Below, piece by piece: positions 1 to 56,043 of a stretch of 64,000 bases of DNA. How positions within the stretch are numbered: the stretch's first letter is position 1; every line of letters starts with the position of its first letter. Source of the DNA: Pteria penguin. Its lineage: Eukaryota > Mollusca > Bivalvia > Pterioida > Pteriidae. The DNA lies in assembly GCA_035048485.1 (NCBI GenBank), contig CM068582.1, forward strand, positions 37,033,596 through 37,097,595, read 5' to 3'. The notes under the pieces were generated by a model that worked only from the letters and a program-made list of their open reading frames with translations, ran no database searches and had not been told where the DNA came from. A program made the position numbers and the translations under genes.

Positions 1-20
1 ATAATGTTGAAAAGACCGAC

Positions 21-224
21 CTGCATGAGCATTGCCATGTGGTCCCTCTCTGTGAGGACTTCTGCCATCACTTTCATTCCCATCACATTCCTCAGTACTG
101 TAGCAGACAGCAACTGAGCAGACCGGACTGCGTCTGTGACGTTACAGATGGACATGACAGGATCGGACACCCTGTAGTAGATGACTGCATCTACGGACAC
201 GGTAACGCTGTCCTTTGTTAAAAT
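21..224 (-). CDS. Stomatin-like gene 1, SPFH core exon
   Basis: The exon is 204 nt and encodes 68 codons in phase 0. The acceptor is TTCTCAG. The donor is ATGCAG|GTCGGT, slightly weaker than the GTATAA of the paralogous exon at 16031-16234. It includes [18 protein letters not shown], a conserved LRNVMGMK block and LTERD, all typical of stomatin. It is the last exon of this gene inside the window. Confidence 0.9.
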
Positions 225-851
225 CTGAGAACACAAATAAACAGGTATGTTATAGAAAATGTTGAACATAAAACTCAAATAAAAAAAATCATTCTGGGGA
301 TATCATGCTTGTATCATCTAAATTATGGGCATTGATTGTATCATATTATGGTCTGAAATGACTTTTACCGCTACCCATGTTGTGCTGACTCTTACCGAAA
401 AAAAAGAAGAGAAGAAACTAGTTATTTCATAACTTCTAATTGACATTACAAGTCTTTGTTAGGGACTGAAATCCAACTAGTGGCGCTGTCTACAACGCTG
501 TAGATAAAAACAAGATATATATCAAACTCGCTTTTAGAAGTGTAAATATAATGTCATTCTTCTGAGATATTTCTACGGACTGAACAGAGTAGACACTGAT
601 GATCCACGGACAAAGGTATTGTCCTTTATCTACTATAGATATATCTCAATTAAACTGTTGAAATAGATGGAATCTCTGGTAGTATCGTTGGGTATCCATT
701 CTGTTAAATATGATAAAGCTTTTTATTACGAACATTGATTTACTAAAACCTTGATATATATATATAGATGAAAGTTATGTTATTCTAAACTTCATTTTAA
801 TATACCAAACTGTACCAAGAACATTGTTAATATTTTTAATATATATATAAA

Positions 852-905
<54 letters not shown>

Positions 906-1131
906 CACAAGTAGGAAATATAACAACAACGTTCACTATTCAAAAATGTCGGATCAACCGTGGGTCAATGCAAGTCGCTAAAATATAAAAGAGGTCAAAT
1001 ATAGAAGCACAAGAAGGCGACAAATGACACTAAAATAAAAAATAAAAAATATTTTTTATTTTAGTGTCGTTTGTTAAAATAAAAAAATAAAAAATACTTT
1101 TTATTTTAGTGTCGTTTGTTGCTTTCTTGTG

Positions 1132-1226
<95 letters not shown>

Positions 1227-1821
1227 GAAAAGGTTAAATCAAAATAATGGAGATATAATAAATCTAAACTTTCATTTCATAAAATATCGCAGTTTATGAA
1301 ATATTGCAGTTTACGACTCATAAATTGCAATATTCCATATATTGCGATATCTTATGAAATAAAAATTTAAATTCATTATATTTCCACTATTTTGATAAAA
1401 CATTTTCGAATATATCATACTGTGCACGACTAATGTATGGCTTTTATTATATATACATACACACACACCCACACACACACAAACACACACCCACATATTC
1501 GGGCAAATCCCTCCACTTCCCGCGGTCATGTTGTCATGCATGCGATTAGCTAATGATTGGCTATTAAAGCTCTATTTTAGTGGAGCTCGGGTAGCTCAGT
1601 CGGTTGGAGAGTCGGATGCATGACAACTCTTTGATTCGGTACCATAGGTCGTGGGTTAGAGTCCCAGACGGGGAACGAATATAAGTGAAATATAGGATGC
1701 CTTGTTAGCTGTAGTGTCTTTGTGCTTTATATGTTTGTTTAATTTGTCATTATTTTCTACAGGTATTTCTTCGGAGATTCAAGGTCCATAGTACTCCCAG
1801 ATGTTTAACTGATTCTATTTG

Positions 1822-1919
<98 letters not shown>

Positions 1920-4293
1920 ACAGATTTTGCATTAACAAAATGCCCATTATATTGCAGTTTTATGGATTGGTATACATTTACTCCTGTATTTCTGTTGCAT
2001 TATAATGAATGTGATGTAGTAAGATGTGTTGACAGGTCTATAAGACACTCGGTTCAGAGATATTTCATAAGGAGGTTTGGTAGTTTCGAAATCAGATACT
2101 TCAGTAATAGACATAGCACAACTGTGTCTGTGTAGAAATATAGTGGAAGTGGGATAATATTTCCTTTTTCATTGAAAAGTAGTGAATTTTCCTCACGAGC
2201 ACTGTAATTCTTTAAAAAGTAGAAAAATCATTGTTTCGTGTGTATGGTTTTTAATATTTGGATTTTATGCATGATATATTTTTAACAATTTCTGGGTCAC
2301 TCCACGACCTGGAAGGGAATTGCCCGGAACAGAACCCGCATCGCTTTTACTAGTATACAGGCTAAATACCTAATCATTACCACAAGTCTGTTCTGCCATT
2401 AACAACAATAGGCAAATGAGTATAGCATTGACCTTATAACAGCACTAGAAATCAATTACTGCTGTAATATACATATAAAAAAGTGATCGAAATCTATTTT
2501 TGTCCGTGACTTGTATGATTGCAGTTCGCAATATTTGGCCAATATTGATCGAGTCTATAAAAAAAGACTTTTATTATTATAATTTTTTTTTGGTTGATAG
2601 CAACGTCAATACACAGAGCGAGAAAAAAAAAAACAACATGATTTCAGCAAATACGTGTGTTTTTTCATGGTATAATTGGATACATTACTTTAAGATAGAT
2701 CAATAGCTCTTTCCAAAGGTGAAACTATAGTGTATTGCAAAAGTTACCTTCATATTCTACATGGGATGAATGCAAATGTAGGAGTAATGTGAGTTTTAAT
2801 CAAGGTTTTAGTAAATCAATGTTCGTAATAGAAAGCGTGATGGTATTTAACAGAATGGATAACCAACGATACTACCAGAGATGCCATCCATTTCAACAGT
2901 TTAGTTATATTAGATGAGTGAAAGATTTGTTCCTTTGATTTTAGTTACATCATGCCAAGATCAATGCACTAAATTGGTGACGGCATCTGTTTTATGTTAT
3001 GCACAGATATTTAGACCTTTGTAAAAGACCCATCGAAAGCAGCAAGGGATCTTTTATGTGTCATATCTACCGTGACATGGGGCTTTGGTTTTACTGTCTC
3101 TTCGGAAAGACAAGACAATCATAAGCTTGACTCCAACCCGGGACCTCGCGGACCAAGCCCCTAAACGATCGAGTGAAAATCATTAAGCTATCTCTGTGCA
3201 TGCACACAGAATATGAGGTATCACTTTTGCAATACTTCAAGAATAACCGTCTTTGTACCTTAAATTTGTAGACATTCATGTTATACAAGTAGGGTTAATG
3301 AATGAATATGCCAAAAGAGAACATCAGCAATAGACATGCCACTTACCTCTTGTGGTGGGACATCGTAGGCAACCGTTCTCAAGTCGACTTTTAGCATTTG
3401 CTCCACACACGGAAATACGAATATCATTCCTGAAACAAATGCAAAATATAAGTAAAAGTGTTTTTACAAATAATAAATATTCTACAATTTTTTAGTGACC
3501 TGGTATATCCAAAGGTCTTAAAAATTCATTCTTTAAGCCTTTGGAATCGTGTTAAATGTGAGAAATTAAGGTAAAATAACTACCGTTTACCAATTTGTAC
3601 ACTAAAATTCCATGAACTCAAACCTGAAAAGTACTTAAAATGCCTTCTTATTTTTATTTCTTTGTTTATGTTAGGCTGGTGACTACAGTTTCTATGCATA
3701 CGACTGAAGTATAGATAATGTAGATTTACCTGGTCCTTTAGCTCCATTTATCACTCGGCCCAGTCTAAAGATGACTGCTCTTTCAAACTCAGATATTACC
3801 TTAAAATTAAATACAACAGTTTTTACATCCAAAAACAATGACTTGAAACTAAAAATAAAGGTGATATGCACCAATCTATACTTAAGCACAATCATGATGT
3901 GATGGAGTAAAAATCTTGTAATCAACAATATATTTAAATCAAACAGTGAAATAGTTTGATTACGTCGAAAAAAACCCTTTGCTCCAAGACAACACTATAC
4001 CATCATAATGGCGGTCAGTACCGCAGGAAACCTGAGCCTCCTTAAAAACCCAAAATATGATAAAAACATCGGGTGTCTTGACAAATCTAAAGTTTTAAAA
4101 AGACAGGTCCTTTACCCTCTTGGGTGCTAGGGCGGTTTCTTTTCTGAGAATATCTTCTTCATACAGAACAATGCTCATACCTTGATGGAAAATAATAAGG
4201 AGAACGGGAAAAGGGATATGAGGAGAAGAACAGAGAAGGTCATCAGTATGTATCCACAACAGCCCACATCTCCGTCTCTGTCCACTGTATTAC
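21..4293 (-). CDS. Stomatin/MEC-2-like gene 1, four exons visible, 3' part cut by window edge
   Basis: This encodes the N-terminal and central part of a band-7/SPFH membrane protein that scaffolds ion channels and cholesterol-rich membrane. Exons on the minus strand are 4181-4293, 3730-3799, 3347-3429 and 21-224, and they join in phase. In order they give a Cys-rich hydrophobic hairpin segment (GCCGYIL, then [10 protein letters not shown] with the conserved hairpin proline), the motif [13 protein letters not shown], then [15 protein letters not shown], then [18 protein letters not shown]. These are diagnostic of the stomatin subfamily rather than prohibitin or flotillin. The missing C-terminal exons should lie left of position 1. 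The first coding exon was not identified with confidence. The exon lengths (113/70/83/204) nearly match the second stomatin gene (116/73/83/204), so the two are paralogues, probably a tandem duplication. Confidence 0.9.
841..901. repeat. (TA)n microsatellite
   Basis: A nearly pure TA tract runs directly into the AAAAGCACAAG-bearing dispersed repeat at 900-1015. Confidence 0.95.
900..1015 (+). repeat. Dispersed repeat next to (TA)n, inverse copy at 63.7 kb
   Basis: This segment contains AAAGCACAAGTA, then GTCGGATCAACCGTGGGTCA, then AGGTCAAATATAGAAGCACA. The same blocks occur reverse-complemented at 63,675-63,770, again directly abutting a (TA)n tract. Its AAGCACAAG ends recur as CTTGTGCTT near 1125 and as TTTGTGCTTTATA at 1725 and 1818. 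A non-autonomous element with an embedded or terminal microsatellite is likely; its borders are unclear. Confidence 0.7.
1016..1125. repeat. AT-rich hairpin with duplicated arm
   Basis: The segment GACACTAAAATAAAAAATA is followed by its near reverse complement ending in TTTTATTTTAGTGTC, and a second copy of the right arm follows (TTTTTATTTTAGTGTCGTTT). The result is a strong cruciform-prone inverted repeat with one arm present twice. Confidence 0.75.
1134..1224. repeat. (TA)n microsatellite
   Basis: This is an uninterrupted TA tract of about 90 bp following TTGTGCT. Confidence 0.95.
1578..1680 (+). repeat. tRNA-like SINE head or tRNA pseudogene
   Basis: An A-box-like GGTAGCTCAGTCGGTTGGAG and a B-box-like GTCGTGGGTTAGAGTCCC are in tRNA order. 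The acceptor ends do not pair and the spacing is too long for a normal tRNA, so this is not an intact tRNA gene. It is best read as the promoter head of a SINE. Confidence 0.6.
1827..1916. repeat. (TA)n microsatellite
   Basis: This is a TA tract of about 90 bp. Open reading frames across it in both strands (Ile-Tyr repeats) are artefacts of the repeat. Confidence 0.95.
1920..3000. other. No gene recognised
   Basis: AT-rich sequence of stomatin-like gene 1's largest visible intron (225-3346). I see no conserved coding segment or RNA gene here. Confidence 0.6.
3005..3200 (-). repeat. tRNA-derived SINE with AAAAGATCCC core, degenerate
   Basis: On the minus strand there is a B-box-like GGTCCCGGGTTGGAGTC, then downstream ACACATAAAAGATCCCTTGC. 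The latter matches the GCACGTAAAAGATCCCTCAC core of the SINE at 50,982. The head is decayed. Confidence 0.6.
3347..3429 (-). CDS. Stomatin-like gene 1, exon with KVDLRTV motif
   Basis: The exon is 83 nt with acceptor GTTTCAG and donor CAAGAG|GTAAGT, a near-perfect 5' splice site. It encodes [18 protein letters not shown] and then VAYDVPPQE, the second strand block of the stomatin SPFH domain. The phase fits both neighbouring exons. Confidence 0.92.
3730..3799 (-). CDS. Stomatin-like gene 1, exon with [10 protein letters not shown] motif
   Basis: The exon is 70 nt with acceptor TTTTAAG and donor GGACCAG|GTAAAT. It encodes [15 protein letters not shown] followed by VINGAKGP, the start of the SPFH domain. 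It is one codon shorter than the matching exon of the second stomatin gene, which has the more usual GGAKGP. Confidence 0.92.
4181..4293 (-). CDS. Stomatin-like gene 1, exon with membrane hairpin
   Basis: The exon is 113 nt. The acceptor reads ATTATAG and the donor ATCAAG|GTATGAG on the minus strand. It needs one upstream base to complete a glycine codon and then encodes 37 residues: an acidic stretch (DRDGD), two cysteines (possible palmitoylation sites in this family) and about 22 hydrophobic residues interrupted by Phe-Pro-Phe. That proline corresponds to the hairpin proline of stomatins and podocin. Confidence 0.88.
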
Positions 4294-4602
4294 CTATAAT
4301 AACAAAACTTTATGACAGTACACGACATAGTAGTACTGCATGTGAAAAAAAAGGTTAGCTGGGAAACACCGCTTTCCGATATATTGGTGGTGTTTGTTTG
4401 GATTTGGTATAATTTGGGCATAATTAAATTACCGCAATATGGTGTCATGGAAGTGTTTTCATCAACCTCTTCAATATAATTATGAAAATAAGGGGATCGA
4501 AACACTGTTGTTTGCATTTGAAGCCCCGATAACAGTTGGTACAACTATTAAACTTAAATAATTAAATATATTTCTAATGTAATTTATATTTATATATGAT
4601 TA

Positions 4603-4766
4603 CTATTCGTTGTACAGTGTACCATGTTGTTCATTGTGTTGCCAGATCTCTGCGTTTTCTAGTGCTATATCTACTGTAGACCGCTGACTGACAATCTGCT
4701 TCCTCTCGTCTTCTGCTACATATGCAGGCTTCCAGCGCAAGTATTGTCTGGAGCTACCTTCTACCT
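4603..4766 (-). CDS. Candidate coding exon, unassigned
   Basis: A 53-codon open stretch on the minus strand follows a good acceptor (TTTATCTGTAG) and ends at a TAG stop at 4603-4605. The peptide is polar and rich in Glu, Gln and Lys (for example RQYLRWKPAYVAEDERKQ) and I do not recognise it. It lies about 310 bp upstream of the hairpin exon of stomatin-like gene 1. A weak donor (CATG|GTACAC) just before the stop would give the right phase to splice into that exon, so it is either a 5' stomatin exon or the terminal exon of another gene. Composition differs from the AT-rich flanks. Confidence 0.4.
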
Positions 4767-5109
4767 CTACAGATAAACCAAAACATTGTTAATGTTTTCG
4801 AACATTAAGAAATATCGGCTATATATATATGTCAGATAAAAATTGCACATTGTCGGAAACAAACTTCATAGTGAGGTGCCAATGCCTTGTTACTCCTTCC
4901 ATTGACGGTAAGAGACGGATCACATATCTTAAACATTGTAATGACGGTCGAAAATACGAAAAAAAAAAGTTGTTGATTTATTTTTGACATTTCAGGACTT
5001 AGCTTATTTTCAAAGAATTACAATCTTCTTTACACAACTAGACAACTAACTTGATATAAATATCTGTGATAAAATCGCAGAAAAGTTTTACCAACAATGT
5101 TTAAGATAG

Positions 5110-5186
5110 TGTCATGTTCTAATTTTTGAATTTATTTGGGGATGGGGGTGGTAAATTCAAGTAAATTCAAAAATTAGAACATGACA
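5110..5186. repeat. 77-bp palindromic element, copy 1
   Basis: Arms of about 25 bp (TGTCATGTTCTAATTTTTGA and its perfect reverse complement at the other end) flank a G-rich loop GGGGATGGGGGTGG. A diverged copy lies at 45,041-45,110, so this is a small MITE-like family. Confidence 0.85.
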
Positions 5187-5189
5187 ATA

Positions 5190-5760
5190 GGATAAATGGA
5201 TTTCTGCTGGTCTTGACCGTCTAGAACTTCGGTCTTCTCTCTGATTTGAAAATCGAAAAAACTAAAGAATTCTTCTGTCAAGAAGCAAGTTTTTCAATCA
5301 GAGGCATAACCAGTACATGTTTCAAGAGTAGGTACATAATGGGCACTGGAGACTCGAGTTCATAAGCTTAAGGGTACTTGATAAACAATTCAAATAATTA
5401 GAGCTTAAAACATCATCCGGTGCACAGTGCCTCTTTACTTTATGTTTTATTATTCATACATATTCATATAGAGGAGCACTTTCAATTCATCACAAGTGAA
5501 ATATCGTAATCGCTTCGTATGAATAAAAAAACTATATAAACGCCCCAGGACTTGGTGTGTTCAGTTGCCGAAGTTTCAAGTCAACATATGAACATTCTTC
5601 AGAAGCCCCCTATCACCTATTCTACAGTTTATCTTCTTCTAGTAGATCTATATGACCACCACTAAGTATATAAGAATGGCCATTTTATGTAAATAGTGCC
5701 AAAGATTCGTGTCGCAAAGTAGATCACATCAGTCTATTTATAAACTAATAAAGCGACCTG
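5190..5760. other. No gene recognised
   Basis: I see no convincing coding exon, RNA gene or repeat here. Confidence 0.5.
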
Positions 5761-5767
5761 CTCTCAC

Positions 5768-5899
5768 CCGTTGTATGTAAACCGATACTGTAGCATGTAC
5801 AAATGCATAAAATGGGCACCGCCCATTGCGGTTTGTACTTGCATTAATATACCAAACAAAGGCATGCGGTTGCTTTGTCCCCCACCATCACTGCGATAC
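5768..5899 (-). CDS. Candidate internal exon, unassigned
   Basis: This is a 132-nt segment with a strong pyrimidine tract and acceptor (TTTCTTAGTTATCAAAG) and a consensus-like donor (ACAACGG|GTGAGAG). It encodes 43 residues including RMPLFGILMQVQTAMGG and LQYRFTYN. It is notably richer in G and C than its surroundings. Its end phase (2) does not match the candidate exon at 4603-4766, so the two are not directly adjacent in one transcript. No family was recognised; it could also be a chance reading frame. Confidence 0.3.
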
Positions 5900-6569
5900 C
5901 TTTGATAACTAAGAAAGATAAGAAAGATGTACGAGGAAAACTCTTGTTTACTGTAATGATCGGCGTAAATCAATAAACAATAACACAGGTATATATATGG
6001 CACACATATCAATATACAGGTAAGTGTTAAAGATGATACGTAAATAATAATAGAATGGTAATAACATGGTAAGACATACCCATGACTTCTCACGGTCCCG
6101 GATCTAAAGTCATCCCCTCTGATACCTGTATGTTACGTGTAAACATAAGACAAACTGTCCAAAATAGCCATTTCGTTCAGTTTTCTGTCCGTCTTTTGTT
6201 GGGTACTGGACTGTAACGCGACTTTTTAAAGTGAAGAAGTAATACTTAACTGGGATCGGCATGGGTTTTAACAAACCGGTTATATTGTCATGTTTACACT
6301 AAATATACCTTTAAATTTCAAAATTCCACCTTAAAAATTAATTCACATGTCGTTTTAAAACACAACATCGTCGGATTTTGCATGTACAAAAATAGTTTTG
6401 GTTATGCAGTATCAGATATATGCAATTTCAAGATAATTTGGGCCATGCAAAACGGCAACAACAACAATACAGTTAATAGATATAGTTTAAGGGGATAACT
6501 GCAAGTCCATTGTTGTTTAATTATATAAAGCGTGGAATTCTTTTTACCATATATACATATTATTTTTTA

Positions 6570-6681
<112 letters not shown>

Positions 6682-7084
6682 AAGTGGTTAGCATTTGTCG
6701 GTATTCGGTATTCACTATACATAGAATCAATGTCTACAAGAGACCTGCCTACGATAACTATTTGTTGATTAATTCTATGAATTTAGTAATTGTATTTACA
6801 ATTACAAAGTACTATACAAAGTACTATAGTATTAATGTGAAATATATGTACGAGGTCTTACTTTTAGGCCAATGTCGCCTTTCGTTTGCTCTTCAGATAT
6901 ATATGTATTTTTGATTCTCACAGTTTCGGCTCAGAGCATTACTGAATACCATCTGAATTTTGATAAAATGTTTTAGGTGCTGCTGCTGTTGTAATGAACA
7001 TGCATAAGTTTTGAGTGATTTGAATTTTAAAATAGTGAAAATTAGATGAAAAGCAAAGAAGGGAGAAAAGAGCAATTTAAAGTA

Positions 7085-7345
7085 TATATTGTATCCAGCC
7101 CTTTACATATCGCTGACATTCGATAGCCCACAGACATGCAGTCTGCTAGTCTGAGAAAACATTCATGCCCGGTGCAGAAACTTTCGCGTTTCGCTGGTCG
7201 GATCTTCCACTAGGCATAAACATTCCCCTTACTTAACACATCGCAGGCCCACAGACATGCATACTGTCAGATCCGGAGGAAAATCCATGTCCTGAGGTGA
7301 AAAATTTTTGCGTTTCTCCACCAGGCACAAACGTTCCCTCTATCC
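7085..7345 (+). repeat. Imperfect direct duplication of about 120-125 bp
   Basis: Two neighbouring segments share, in order, CCACAGACATGCA, a Ser/Lys-type AT block with TCATGCCCGG or TCCATGTCCTG, a TTGCGTTTC/TTCGCGTTTC block, a CCAC(T/C)AGGCA block and AACATTCCC/AACGTTCCC. The copies are diverged and not coding. They lie in the intergenic region between stomatin-like gene 1 and the TRPC gene. Confidence 0.6.
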
Positions 7346-7589
7346 AACATAATGCATGCCCATTACAGGCTACCCCATGTCCACTACACATTACATCCCT
7401 TCAAAATGAGCCCCTTTTTGCTTACCTCCAAACCTATTCTTAATCAAACACGATCATTGATTACACAGGATATATTAGACTGAATATCATAGACATCACA
7501 TACAATCATACATTAATGTACATCAAGACTGACCCTTTATACACCCATACATACTACATGTATTAAATCTTCTTCGTCGTATGAAGGAT

Positions 7590-7665
7590 TTTGATAAACT
7601 GAATGACGTCCGGGTAGGGTGTCATGATAAAGTGAATGACGCCCGGGTAGGGTGTCATGATGAAT
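7590..7665 (+). repeat. 33-bp direct duplication
   Basis: Two near-identical copies of TGATAAASTGAATGACGYCC followed by GGGTAGGGTGTCA sit side by side about 620 bp upstream of the TRPC start codon. Confidence 0.8.
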
Positions 7666-8272
7666 TCATTAAAGTCCAGATGGTATATATTATAGTACAT
7701 GTAATTGTGAATTCGTTGATTTCTATTGTATACCTATTTTCTATATATTACAAGAGTTAGTTAGCGCATCTGTTTTCCGGTTCTGATGATTTTCTTTTTA
7801 TCATTGATTCGATGACGATGATTATGACGGCGAAGGTGACGATTAGGAAAACTAAAAACTGACATTTTATCTTAATCAATATTCAGTTTTTGATACTAAT
7901 CAGAAATAACTAATACTGACTTATTTACGTGTTGATGCTGTAACACTTGTAGTTGCGTCATTAACATCCGGGCTACAGAGGCCTTCGCGTCACCATACTA
8001 GAAGGTAATAATACACTGTGCATTTATCATCCTCAGTTTGTTGCAGCTGTGATCAAGCAGAATCAATTAGATACAATACAAACTACACATCGTCAAATGT
8101 CACAAACGATTTCTATTGTTGTTTACACCAGACATTATGATAATACTGATGGAATGTTCATTAGGACCAATTTGTTAAGTATGGTACAGTAATTTTTATA
8201 CAAATGACTGGGCGATTATAGAACAATTCCGGCCTCTCGTTCATAATAATACATATAGTTCAGTGAGGGGCA

Positions 8273-53690
<45,418 letters not shown>

Positions 53691-55010
53691 AAAGCTTTCC
53701 ATGCGCCCAATAATACAATGTTTACAATTCATAAAAAGTGTAAAAATAGTACGCCTATTGCAAATCTACGACAGTAAGGAAAGCATACGGCTTTGGAAAT
53801 AATTCCGACAACAGTTCTTTCATTTCAGTAATGTTTTTGCGCTATATGCAATTTTTAAGTTAACCTCAAAGAGAATTGATTGAAACACTTTGACAATCCT
53901 TTCCTGCTGGATAAGCATGTGTACATTAGTATTTGCTACATTTATATTTACTAGTAGAGTGAGTTTTAAAAGTATTTAATTATTTAAAATGCTTAACTTG
54001 AAAAGTTCATTTAAGTGGCATTCCTTTAAGGTTTAAGACTTCCGTTTATACATCATATTTACCCTATAAATGCTATTGACATTATTGCTTAATTATCTAC
54101 CGGTATGTACAGTCTATGAAAATCTGATTACTTATTCTCTGTTGTATAGAAGATATTATTACATTGTAAGTCATTAATGAATTATTGTTGAACTTTTTCT
54201 AGATATACTTCTACAATCAGTTACCTATATAATGAAAGTAATCATTCTTCATTGGAAGTATGGATGTCGCCATGATCTTTCTACTACGTTTTTTTTTTAC
54301 ATGATCTTGGTTGTCATTTTATATCTTTTTGACATTTTATATCATTTTACACAAATAATGAGCAAATGAAATGTATGGAATGTTAACATCTTTATAACAT
54401 CAAAGAGCAGATCATTGACCACTGTAAGCTCTGAAACCTTACCAGTTTTGGATCTCTTTTGTGTGGTGTTTTGAGCAGCTCTCCATGATTTATTTCTGAT
54501 ATCATGGTGGGACCATCAATGATTAGTTGAAACTTTTACTATCTGCAAAATACCATTGAACGGACAGCTAGGATGTATCTTCGGTGTTACATCTCAGTTA
54601 ATAGACGCAAGTCCAACACAACTACATATCTGGGCAGATTTCGTACCCGATAATCCATGATTACGAACGATGCTTGTCCCCGCTCAACTACTACGGGTTT
54701 CTGAAAACACGACAGACGAAGTGAAATTTTATGACATTTTTCAATAATACGAAGAATTTAAGACTGCATTGGCCGAAGGTATGTTGTGGAAGAGGAGTAT
54801 AAAATGTATGATTTCTATGTAAAATAATGGTACAAGTCAATTTCCTTTCATAGCATGCCTAAATGTTTCAGACACAAAAACCATCGATAATTATATACAT
54901 CTCATAGAATTTAAAATACGAAAAAAGTTTGTTACAATCTTGAATGAACATTCAATATAATGTAATATAATAATGGCAAATGTTCATAATTAAGACAATT
55001 GTCCTTGCCT
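53691..55010. other. Probable TRPC 3' UTR and intergenic sequence
   Basis: AT-rich, no coding frame or repeat recognised. Confidence 0.5.
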
Positions 55011-55014
55011 TGCG

Positions 55015-55015
<1 letters not shown>

Positions 55016-55066
<51 letters not shown>
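55016..55066. repeat. (CT)n-rich tract
   Basis: CTCTCTCT with interspersed TTTC, immediately before the 61-bp minisatellite. Confidence 0.9.
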
Positions 55067-55084
55067 TATACAGTTTAATCTATA

Positions 55085-55640
55085 ATGTTATCAGACGTTT
55101 TCCTGTCTCTTCTTTTATACTCATTATAACAAAGACATCTTGATCTGCCATGTCCTCAATCATTTTCTGTCTTTTGTTCTACACTCAGAATAACAATGAC
55201 ATTTTAGCTGCCATGTCCCCAATCATTTTCTGTCTCTTCTTCTTCCCTCAGTATAACAAAGACATTTTTAGCTGTGATGGCCCCGTCTTTTCTGTCTTTT
55301 CTTTTTCTTCAGTATAACAAATTCATTTTTAGCTGTGATGGCCCCGTCATCTTCTGTCTCTTCTTCTACACTCGGTATAACAAACACATTTCGAGGTGTG
55401 AGGTCATCAGTCATTTTCTGTCTTTTTACATACACACAGTAGAATAAAAACATTTTCATCTGTGATGACATAAATCATTTTCTGTCTCTTCTACACTCAG
55501 TAGAACAAAGACATTTTGAACTGTGATGAAATAATTTCTGTCTCGTCTACACTCAATAGAACAAAGACATTTTGAGCTGTGATGACCTCAGTCATTTTCT
55601 GTCTCTTCTGGACATTCAGCAGAATAAAAACAGTTTTAAA
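55085..55640. repeat. About 61-bp minisatellite, nine copies
   Basis: Units contain ATTTTCTGTCTCTTCTACAC, TCAGTAGAACAAAGACATTT and TGAGCTGTGATGACCTCAGT. Divergence increases to the left. Confidence 0.88.
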
Positions 55641-56043
55641 TCATGGAGACTACCAGTACGAAAATGCCCCAAAGGTAACTGAATTATTTTTTCACATTAT
55701 ATATATGATCATAGTCAATACAAACTTTTCAAGGAAACTAGGAACGTAGAGTACACATACCCTTCTGTGTTTACTTTGGTTGAACTCGAGCAAGAAAAAG
55801 TCTAGATTCTTCATTAATGATGTTGACCTTGCTTGAATATGCTGTTCACAATGATAATTGTTTATAATACATTGTATTCATTTCAAACTTATTTTCTAGA
55901 TTAAATAAAACATATTTTAAGTCACAAACAACTTTTACATATATCTCATATATTATAGCAGTAAATGACAATGTAGTTCATCCCGAGGCTTAAGTGTCCT
56001 CCTGTACTCGGAAAGTAAGGAACCACGGAAACACAAATTTATC

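Noticed and set aside
1578..1680. Functional tRNA gene
   Set aside because: A- and B-box-like sequences present, but acceptor stem does not pair and spacing is wrong; SINE head fits better.
1750..2135. Ile-Tyr repeat proteins at (TA)n tracts, also at 6532, 20454 and 45686
   Set aside because: Translation of TA microsatellites.
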